From positions 1 to 25,425 of IMG/VR virus record IMGVR_UViG_3300032323_000741: DNA of 25,425 bases. One strand, written 5' to 3'. Position 1 is the stretch's first letter. Each line of letters starts with the position of its first letter. Position numbers and translations under genes: made by a program. Positions 15,064-21,311 of this stretch are shown one piece after another. The notes beneath the pieces are model-generated. The model saw nothing but the letters and a program-made list of their open reading frames with translations, had not been told where the DNA came from and searched no databases. Origin of the DNA: a virus.

Positions 15064-15890
15064 ACTATTTCCTCTAGTATATTAATTACCTCGGCATTGA
15101 TTTTATCTTTTTCAACATAGTGAACAATATCTAGTTGTTGATAATTACCTAATTTTAATTCGCCTTGTTTATTAATATAAAATCCAATATGATCCGACCA
15201 TGCATCTGCAGGCCATGGCCAATTTTGTATCATTGGTTTCATATGCACTACTCGTGGAAACTCTAAAGGGTAGGCAATTTGATCTTGAATATCTAAAATT
15301 TTTGCTGCCAATGCAAATGCTTCGTCGGTACCTAAAATTTTAGGTTTGTGTTCTGTTAAAAACGAATTAGTAAACTCTACAGGATTTTTTATAATTTGAC
15401 GACCAAGCTCAAAAAAATCTGTAGCCATAGAGCTATCTTTTTTAAAGAAGGTATAAAAACTATAAAGATTAGGTAAATTATTTTTTATGAATGCTTTTCG
15501 ATAATAAGGATCATAAACTAGCTCACCTCGATACGTATAACTTTTATTTGCTACATATAAGTTGCAGTTCTCTAAAAAATAATCAATCCAATGACTGTAA
15601 TCTCTCATAAACAGCATGTCTACATCAAGACAAACTGTGGCGTCAAAAGGACTTAATTGATCCATCCAAGATCTACCGTCCCAAAAAGTTTCCTGTCTCC
15701 ATTCTATAATGTGATCAAAGACCCAAGAACTTTTTAATTGATTAATCTTTTCCTTGTTATCGATAACCAAGGCTACTTGATCATATCCTGGCTTTTGAGT
15801 ATTTTTAATACTAATAGCTAATGCATAGGCTAAGTTTAGGTAATCGACCGTATCGTGTTCCGAAACTATTAATAGATATCCAAAGCTCAT
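15048..15890 (-). CDS. GT-A-like (GT8-type) putative glycosyltransferase, 280 aa
   Basis: An alpha/beta protein opening GYLLIVSEHDTVDYLNLAYA, with a DxD in SPFDATVCLDVDMLFMRDY (80-98; D89, D91). The Asp-x-Asp after a hydrophobic strand and followed by L-F and a small polar loop is typical of GT8-like transferases that bind a metal and a UDP-sugar. A C-terminal LDIVHYVEK may hold the His that such enzymes use. The upstream gene shows the same S/T-P-x-D-x-T-x-x-I/L-D-x-D signature, so these form a tandem pair. It overlaps its neighbours by ATGA (upstream) and 16 bases (downstream). GGAA about six bases before the ATG is a modest SD. Confidence 0.68.
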   Translation of the reverse strand: MSFGYLLIVSEHDTVDYLNLAYALAISIKNTQKPGYDQVALVIDNKEKINQLKSSWVFDHIIEWRQETFWDGRSWMDQLSPFDATVCLDVDMLFMRDYSHWIDYFLENCNLYVANKSYTYRGELVYDPYYRKAFIKNNLPNLYSFYTFFKKDSSMATDFFELGRQIIKNPVEFTNSFLTEHKPKILGTDEAFALAAKILDIQDQIAYPLEFPRVVHMKPMIQNWPWPADAWSDHIGFYINKQGELKLGNYQQLDIVHYVEKDKINAEVINILEEIVWKKS

Positions 15891-16744
15891 ATTAATTCCA
15901 ATAATGCTTCTTTGTTTCTGATTATACTCTGTTTGTTCATAACATGTATATCTATACCGTCAACAGCGGCTGCGCAGAAGTTTGAATCTAATTTAGGACT
16001 AACTAATAATGTTAATTTTTTGTCGACTGAATATAGTACATCTTTATCAAGTAGTGTTAGTACCGGTGGTAAATCCTCATTATCATTTTGTTCAAAACCA
16101 TTTAAGATATGTTTTGCAATACTAAACGCAATATCATTTCTAAATTGTTTGCTATCAAATCGATAAGTGTCGGCATAGTATTGATAGTAATCTTTGATAT
16201 GTTTTACTAACTCAAAAAATATTTTTGTTTTTGTATTTTTAGTAAACATAACAGTAGTAGCCCAATATAATTTTATTCCTACATCAGAAATATATCGGTC
16301 ATGATACCCTGTTCTATTATTATCATATATGTCTTTGATTGATTCTCCGATCATTAGATCACTATCAACATTCCAGTATTCAGATAATCTATTTGAAAAA
16401 ATTAAAAAATCGCTGTCAATTAGCAGAGTTCTATCATACGGAGTTAACTCCCAGGCCGATGATCTGTTAGAATTAATAAAAGGTACTACGACATTATCGG
16501 TGCCGTCATACAATCGTCGACTATTATTTGTTTGAGGTTTATCGATTACAATAATGTATTCAAATATTTCATTGGCTGTGTTATATATTTTAGACTCTTT
16601 CATCCAATCTACAGTAAACTTATCTGTAACCAACGATACCGATTTATTAAGATATTTTTTAGCCAACCCTCCAGAAATTACAGACATCAGTGCATAATCA
16701 ACTGATCGACTGTTATGAGCGTAAATTAATATACCTTGGGTCAT
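15887..16744 (-). CDS. GT-A-like putative glycosyltransferase, 285 aa (paralogue of 15048-15890)
   Basis: The motif ELTPYDRTLLIDSDFLIFSNRL (99-120) carries D110 and D112 as the DxD and lines up with the same block of the next gene. The N-terminus ILIYAHNSRSVDYALMSVI is a first strand and helix as in GT8-type folds. Outside these parts the two have diverged: this copy has a longer loop around residues 70-98 (NNSRRLYDGTDNVVVPFINSN) and a His near the end (DIHVMNK). No signal peptide or membrane helix is seen. It starts within an ATGA overlap with the 116-aa gene and has no clear SD. Donor and acceptor unknown. Confidence 0.66.
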   Translation of the reverse strand: MTQGILIYAHNSRSVDYALMSVISGGLAKKYLNKSVSLVTDKFTVDWMKESKIYNTANEIFEYIIVIDKPQTNNSRRLYDGTDNVVVPFINSNRSSAWELTPYDRTLLIDSDFLIFSNRLSEYWNVDSDLMIGESIKDIYDNNRTGYHDRYISDVGIKLYWATTVMFTKNTKTKIFFELVKHIKDYYQYYADTYRFDSKQFRNDIAFSIAKHILNGFEQNDNEDLPPVLTLLDKDVLYSVDKKLTLLVSPKLDSNFCAAAVDGIDIHVMNKQSIIRNKEALLELI

Positions 16745-17091
16745 TGTTCTAGTAATTTTTCAACCGATCTACTTTTTTTCAATTTTTGATATGATTCAAA
16801 ATACTCATAAGTTGCTTCGAAATATCTAGAAAAAATTTCATCTCTAAACATTTCTAAATCATCTACGAGGATTGGGTTTTCATTTGAATCCAAAATTACC
16901 GCTCCAGCGGTACGACCTTTTGTACATAGAATTTCTACAAAGGTTAGTAATGTTCTGTCAATATGAAATAATCCACCATTATAACCGTAGGTTAGTTTAG
17001 ATGAAATTTTTTCTTTAAGTGTTCGACGTTGAATTGAAAATGTCTGCTGATAGTTGGCAAACTCTAGAGCTTTTTTTAATTGCCCGTGCAT
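16741..17091 (-). CDS. Conserved phage hypothetical protein, 116 aa, first gene of the sugar operon
   Basis: Function unknown. Mostly helical at both ends (MHGQLKKALEFANYQQTFSIQRRTLKEK and YFEATYEYFESYQKLKKSRS) with a central strand region holding LTYGYNGGLFHIDRTLLTFVEIL and GAVILDSNENPILVDD. It reads as a soluble cytoplasmic protein. AAGGAG at 17097-17102, five bases before ATG 17091, is the strongest SD in the cassette, so this first gene should be well translated. It is joined to the first DxD protein by ATGA. A late-promoter-like GCTAAATA lies 27 bases upstream. Similar proteins seem familiar from marine T4-like phages but I cannot attach a function. Confidence 0.74.
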   Translation of the reverse strand: MHGQLKKALEFANYQQTFSIQRRTLKEKISSKLTYGYNGGLFHIDRTLLTFVEILCTKGRTAGAVILDSNENPILVDDLEMFRDEIFSRYFEATYEYFESYQKLKKSRSVEKLLEQ

Positions 17092-17096
17092 GTTTT

Positions 17097-17102
17097 CTCC
17101 TT
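17097..17102 (-). promoter_or_regulatory. Shine-Dalgarno AAGGAG of the sugar operon's first gene
   Basis: AAGGAG lies five bases before ATG 17091 on the - strand, a near-ideal site. It marks 17091 as the head of a translated unit. Confidence 0.7.
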
Positions 17103-17118
17103 AATTATCTGCGCAGTT

Positions 17119-17126
17119 TATTTAGC
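17119..17126 (-). promoter_or_regulatory. Possible late promoter, GCTAAATA
   Basis: On the - strand this reads GCTAAATA, matching the last six bases of TATAAATA. It is in the 64-bp gap between the adhesin gene ending at 17156 and ATG 17091, with room for a leader and the strong SD. The first two bases are off consensus, so this is tentative. Confidence 0.3.
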
Positions 17127-17155
17127 GACTGATAAATTTAGAGAAAAATTTATTA

Positions 17156-18187
17156 TTAACCTATTGATCCGATTGTAACTGTGGGTTGTGTTACAGTAAA
17201 ATTGCCAAGACTGCCAGGAACTAAGACTCCGGTAGCATACAGTAATGAAACTGCTATGGAAAAAGTTCCGTCAACTTTGTCGTCTGGAAGATAATCTGCA
17301 GTAGTTGCAGTTTGAACTCCGCCACCTGCAGTGCCAACGCCAACTGGTGTTCCTTGAGGGAAAGCTGTTGCTCCAGGAACGATTCCTGGATCGACATAGT
17401 TGTCAGTAAATAATACTCTGAATTCGCTGGCTGCAGCAGCACCAGTAGAATTATTTGCAGTATCAGTGACTCTAGCTTGTAAATTATAAGAGTTTCCACC
17501 ATACGGACTTGATCCAGCTAATGTATAGTATGTTTGAAATGAATTAGTCAATCTATACCAATTTTGTCCATCGCTGGGTGATGTTCCGGTGCCGGGATTA
17601 TTTCCACCAAAACTTTGTGTACCAGCACTGCTTAAAATACTAGTCCATTGGGTATTTTGCGTTGTGCTGCTACCTCCCGATCTTGAACTAGTAATCCGAA
17701 TTTGACCACCACTATTCCAAAAAAATCGAGCAGCATTAGCACTAGGCCATTGCAGATTTATAGTACAGGATATGCTAGCATTCCAAAAATCGCTACCGAC
17801 TCCTGTCCAAGTTCTAGATGCGGGACTACCTGTAGGTACAGACACTGCTGACTGTCCGGCACCTACGTTAAATCTATTTGTTATAAGTGTATTGGCTAGT
17901 GCATCATAGGTAGTTATTGGAGCATCTACAGCACTAAATCTTACAGTATTACCTTCCGCTACTGTAACCGTGGTAGGATTAGAGCCTGTTTGGTGTACCC
18001 AAGCATTAATAATATCAAATCGTAAATTAGCATATTCGTTGATAGTAACTCGGGTGCCTAAAGCTACTGCAGAACTGTTAAGAGATTGTCCGTAACCAGA
18101 ATTCCCCGAACCTGTACCGAGTACACCAATTACTTTATTTCTAATGTTATTGTATTCAGCTTGTGTGATTATGTCGTTTACAGGCAT
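17156..18187 (-). CDS. Putative tail adhesin/structural protein, 343 aa (paralogue of 18223-19116)
   Basis: A Ser/Thr/Gly/Asn-rich strand-forming protein of the type found on phage tails. It shares its plan with the next gene: a helical start (QAEYNNIRNKVIGVLG, then YANLRFDIINAWVHQTG), an NRFNVGAGQS motif, ARFFWNSGGQIR (153-164), NSFQTYYTLAGSSPYGGNSYNLQAR, and an acidic VDGTFSIAVSLL near the end. This copy has two extra Gly/Ser-rich insertions, around 194-206 (GNNPGTGTSPSDG) and 269-300. There is no signal peptide, as expected for a virion protein. The SD is weak (AAAGA about 7 bases before ATG). It is the last structural gene before the sugar cassette and may be a fibre tip or decoration protein. 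Confidence 0.68.
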   Translation of the reverse strand: MPVNDIITQAEYNNIRNKVIGVLGTGSGNSGYGQSLNSSAVALGTRVTINEYANLRFDIINAWVHQTGSNPTTVTVAEGNTVRFSAVDAPITTYDALANTLITNRFNVGAGQSAVSVPTGSPASRTWTGVGSDFWNASISCTINLQWPSANAARFFWNSGGQIRITSSRSGGSSTTQNTQWTSILSSAGTQSFGGNNPGTGTSPSDGQNWYRLTNSFQTYYTLAGSSPYGGNSYNLQARVTDTANNSTGAAAASEFRVLFTDNYVDPGIVPGATAFPQGTPVGVGTAGGGVQTATTADYLPDDKVDGTFSIAVSLLYATGVLVPGSLGNFTVTQPTVTIGSIG

Positions 18188-18211
18188 GTATTTGTCTTTA
18201 ATTAAGTTTTA

Positions 18212-18219
18212 TATTTAAT
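18212..18219 (-). promoter_or_regulatory. Possible late promoter, ATTAAATA
   Basis: On the - strand this reads ATTAAATA, sharing the TAAATA core of the late box, in the 35-bp gap before ATG 18187. The spacing to the start (24 bases) equals that of the better box at 20942-20949 before ATG 20917. Tentative because the first bases are off consensus. Confidence 0.3.
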
Positions 18220-18222
18220 CTG

Positions 18223-19116
18223 TTAGCTGGCAGTAATAACAGAAAGTGAATATGTTGGGCTAACAATAGAAAACGATCCCGAAGGAAATAATGTTCCTGC
18301 TGCTTTTAATTCTTCTACTGATATAGTCAACGTTCCGTCAACACTATCCCCTGGAGCTGGTAATCCTAGATCTGTGTAGTCATCTGTTAGAGTCGCTCTT
18401 AATGTTAACACCGTTGCTGTACCGGTAGAATTATTAGATACATTTGTTCTTGCTTCTAATTTATAATTATTTGCAGAATACGGCGTAGATAAAGAACTTT
18501 GATAATATGTTTGAAACGAATTGGTTAGTGTATAATAATTTACCAGCGGATCTGTATCTGCACCAAATGAGCGGATACCTGCTGAATTTAAAAAATTAAA
18601 CCAAGCATTATATTGGGCTGATCCTGAACCGCCACTAACTGCGGTATTCAATCTAATTTTACCGCCGCTATTAAAAAAATATCTACCTTGGTCTGCAGTA
18701 CCAAAAGTAACAGTTAATGTAAACTGCGCTGATGAACTCCATGCGCTGGTATAAGTTGCTGACCCTTTTGATGTAACTACTGACTGGCTGGCTGCTATTT
18801 GAAATCTGTTAGTTGTAGCTGTTTCTAGTAAAGTATCGTAATTAGAATTTGGCTGTCCTGCACCGAACTGAATTACATCTCCGGCATTGACTGTTGCAAT
18901 ATTAGGTAAATCTCCGGTTTGGTGATAAAGAATATTAACAATATCAGTTTTTAATAAATCCCACTGTGCCCGAGTAATTTGATTACCGGTAAACACATCT
19001 GATGATGTTACTGTTTGATTATAACCTCTAGTTCCTGCTCCCGCACCTAACAAAGATTCAGCTTTATTTTGTATTGTAACAAACCCAGCGGCTGTTATAT
19101 TTGATCCTGTGGTCAT
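18223..19116 (-). CDS. Putative tail adhesin/structural protein, 297 aa (paralogue of 17156-18187)
   Basis: Shorter copy of its downstream neighbour, with the same order of elements: TAAGFVTIQNKAESLLG, then QWDLLKTDIVNILYHQTG, an NRFQIAASQS motif, RYFFNSGGKIR (145-155), NSFQTYYQSSLSTPYSANNY and VDGTLTISVEEL. High Ser/Thr/Asn content and regular strands point to a secreted-like beta structure on the virion. It starts one base after the stop of the fibre gene with no evident SD, so it is likely read by coupled translation. The two copies differ mostly in loop length, as expected of surface-exposed adhesins. Confidence 0.66.
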   Translation of the reverse strand: MTTGSNITAAGFVTIQNKAESLLGAGAGTRGYNQTVTSSDVFTGNQITRAQWDLLKTDIVNILYHQTGDLPNIATVNAGDVIQFGAGQPNSNYDTLLETATTNRFQIAASQSVVTSKGSATYTSAWSSSAQFTLTVTFGTADQGRYFFNSGGKIRLNTAVSGGSGSAQYNAWFNFLNSAGIRSFGADTDPLVNYYTLTNSFQTYYQSSLSTPYSANNYKLEARTNVSNNSTGTATVLTLRATLTDDYTDLGLPAPGDSVDGTLTISVEELKAAGTLFPSGSFSIVSPTYSLSVITAS

Positions 19117-19117
19117 A

Positions 19118-20917
19118 TTACAATACCAATGCTTCTATAACTTTAATACCTGTATCATCATTAGATTCCAATGCTATAGCAAAGATATCTAATCGGTCTG
19201 CGGCAACTTGAGCACATCCCTGATCTCCGGCAACTAGTCTGTCTCCTTTTTTAACTGCACCGGTTACTTTAACCGGTACACGACCTTTTAAAGCAATGTA
19301 AGTACCGCCCTCAAGATCTTTGTTCATCATAAATGCTGGATTAGCACTTACTACGCCAATGGCTAGTTCACCGTAACTAGATGCTGTAACTTCTGCGGTT
19401 CCACCAACCACAACTACTGTACCTGTTTCGTATTCTTGATCTGCAAGATATTTTTCTGCTAGGTCGGCATACCGAGCTGCGGTAGCTGTACCATTAAAAA
19501 TATTTGCTGTAATGTTAGCACTGGCATCTCGAGCAGCAATGCTATATGGTGTTGCTAGTAATTTTGCAGTTCTATACTGTGTGCTAACTGTGGCTCCGGC
19601 CCATGTTGGATCAACTACTGTGTTAGAGGCATCAATAAAAGTCTTATCTGTTTTTTCTACAACGCCTATAAATTGATTAGCATAGATATTACCCGCTGTA
19701 TCTCTTACTGGAATAGTTGATACTCCCGGAGCAACTACTGCTACTGATGGATTTAAATCATTTAGTTTACTTGAATTAGTAGCAGATGCGGCAGAACCAG
19801 TAACTGATCCTGTTAGTGTTCCAACAATGTTAGCTCCTGCATAACCAATCTGTTTAGTAGTACCATTAATTATAACTGTGTTGTCAGAGGCCAGTACATT
19901 ACCTGTGTGTACACCGGTAGAATTTCCTGTGAGATTTCCAACAAGATTACCTGTAAATGTTGCAGCATAAACATTATTCCATCTTAATAGCGGAGTACCT
20001 AAAGAATATGCGTTGTCATTTCCAGGAACAGCACCAGTTGACTGTACAACTAGAACTTCTCTTTCGTCGGTTGACTCTGTAACTGTTATTTTAAATGTTA
20101 TAGGGTTTCCTAAGCGATTTTCAATAACGGCTTCGTCGCCGTTTTCAATTCGAACTCTTAGATCATTACCGTCACCAACTGTAAATCCTGGATCGCTAAA
20201 AGCAACCTCTCCTGGGAATGCACTATCACCTGTTCTAATATATTCACTAGCGTCAACGCCACCTAATTTAGCAGCATTACTAGCAGTGCCCCATAACACG
20301 TAGTCGTCTGTGGAGATTCCTGTTTGACTTTTAGCTAGAGTAAACCCTTTCTTAATTACTGAAAAATCTTCAATTGGATTTTGACTATTATCAAGAGTAA
20401 ATGCAGTTTTGCTGTAAATGCCAATTACCTTATCATCAGCAAATACCTGCAGAATAGTATGTGGTCCAACTGATGTACTCACTGTACCTTTAACTACTGC
20501 TGCTGTTATAGTTGATGCTCCAAGTTCAGGACTTGATTCTGGTCCAACTAATGTGAACTCAGTTCCTGTATAAGCATATAACTGCTTGGCTGTATTGTCC
20601 CACCAAAAGTCTCCTGTGGTCAATCCGCTAGGTGCAGTTGGACTAACCTCAGCTCCGCCTGCTAATTTCCATTTTACGCCGTCGTAAAATTTTAATTTTT
20701 TATTAGCAGAATCAAACCAAATTTGTCCTGTGACCTGTTTAGGAGGGGCTGTAGTGTTGGAAAAATTTTCCATTAGATGCAGGAAATTTTCGTTTTGTAC
20801 TTCTCCGTACCCGGCATAGTTTTTACCTACAAACCGTAAGTCTGAAGAAGTATCAATAGTACCGTCTTCTACTGATACAAAAAATTGCCCGTTAAATTTA
20901 TCTACTTGATATGCCAT
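19118..20917 (-). CDS. Tail-fibre-like protein, 599 aa, with C-terminal processing/chaperone-like domain
   Basis: The first 130 residues form the module shared by all three fibre genes here: VEDGTIDTSS, VGKNYAGYGEVQNENF, a Q-I-W-F-D-S element and YDGVKWK, then a second WWDNTAKQLYAYTG unit. The middle is low-complexity Gly/Thr/Asn/Ser sequence with GNLVGNLTGNSTG repeats, typical of fibre shafts. Residues about 481-599 (ARYADLAEKYLADQEYETG, AIGVVSANPAFMMN, ALKGRVPVKVTGAVKKGD) resemble the C-terminal domain of phage appendages that helps trimer folding and may be cut off (Peptidase_G2-like, by resemblance). An AATAAATA box and a GGTGGAG SD precede the start. Confidence 0.78.
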   Translation of the reverse strand: MAYQVDKFNGQFFVSVEDGTIDTSSDLRFVGKNYAGYGEVQNENFLHLMENFSNTTAPPKQVTGQIWFDSANKKLKFYDGVKWKLAGGAEVSPTAPSGLTTGDFWWDNTAKQLYAYTGTEFTLVGPESSPELGASTITAAVVKGTVSTSVGPHTILQVFADDKVIGIYSKTAFTLDNSQNPIEDFSVIKKGFTLAKSQTGISTDDYVLWGTASNAAKLGGVDASEYIRTGDSAFPGEVAFSDPGFTVGDGNDLRVRIENGDEAVIENRLGNPITFKITVTESTDEREVLVVQSTGAVPGNDNAYSLGTPLLRWNNVYAATFTGNLVGNLTGNSTGVHTGNVLASDNTVIINGTTKQIGYAGANIVGTLTGSVTGSAASATNSSKLNDLNPSVAVVAPGVSTIPVRDTAGNIYANQFIGVVEKTDKTFIDASNTVVDPTWAGATVSTQYRTAKLLATPYSIAARDASANITANIFNGTATAARYADLAEKYLADQEYETGTVVVVGGTAEVTASSYGELAIGVVSANPAFMMNKDLEGGTYIALKGRVPVKVTGAVKKGDRLVAGDQGCAQVAADRLDIFAIALESNDDTGIKVIEALVL

Positions 20918-20941
20918 GTTTTATGCTCCACCCATTGCTTA

Positions 20942-20949
20942 TATTTATT
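20942..20949 (-). promoter_or_regulatory. Late promoter AATAAATA before the 599-aa fibre gene
   Basis: On the - strand AATAAATA (NATAAATA consensus of marine T4-like phages) lies in the 35-bp gap between the chaperone-like gene and ATG 20917, 24 bases from the start with GGTGGAG between. Position and spacing fit a real late promoter. Confidence 0.55.
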
Positions 20950-20952
20950 CAG

Positions 20953-21309
20953 TTATACTATACGAGCAGCGGCTGCCTGCCTCTGCTGTTCTAATTCTAT
21001 ATACTGTGCATCTGTTAAACTTGTCGGCACATTTAATGCTTTTTGACGCATATGCCTTAGAATTTTCCAATCTGTACTATTTAAAAACTCTTTTTCAATT
21101 CCGTTTAATCGATATTGTTCTTTTTCTGCTAAACTAGCAGAATCAACTGTAACTACGGTCCTAGATGCAACATCAAACCTATGGGTTTGATTCATTATTT
21201 GTTGATGCTGCTCATCGGTGATAGTTACCACTGAGACCGTATTAGGTACTGCAGGCTCGTAGCTCTGTACTCCCGTTACTTGATCATTTTCTATACAAAC
21301 ATAATACAT
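20953..21309 (-). CDS. Tail-fibre assembly chaperone-like protein, 118 aa
   Basis: Small proteins of this size next to fibre genes usually help fibre folding or attachment. The C-terminal part reads LNSTDWKILRHMRQKALNVPTSLTDAQYIELEQQRQAAAARI, which matches the tryptophan-arginine signature (S-T-D-W-x-x-x-R-x-x) at the end of phage tail assembly chaperones. The N-terminal half (MYYVCIENDQVTGVQSYEP) is strand-rich. The frame extends upstream to 21378, but GGAGG at 21316-21320 lies six bases before ATG 21309, and the longer form would overlap the fibre gene. It starts two bases after that gene's stop. Confidence 0.76.
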   Translation of the reverse strand: MYYVCIENDQVTGVQSYEPAVPNTVSVVTITDEQHQQIMNQTHRFDVASRTVVTVDSASLAEKEQYRLNGIEKEFLNSTDWKILRHMRQKALNVPTSLTDAQYIELEQQRQAAAARIV

Positions 21310-21311
21310 TT

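Noticed and set aside
17132-17153. Perfect 8-bp inverted repeat ATAAATTT...AAATTTAT between the adhesin gene and the sugar operon, as a terminator
   Set aside because: The stem is all A-T and no T-run follows on the - strand, so an intrinsic terminator is not supported. It may be chance in AT-rich DNA.
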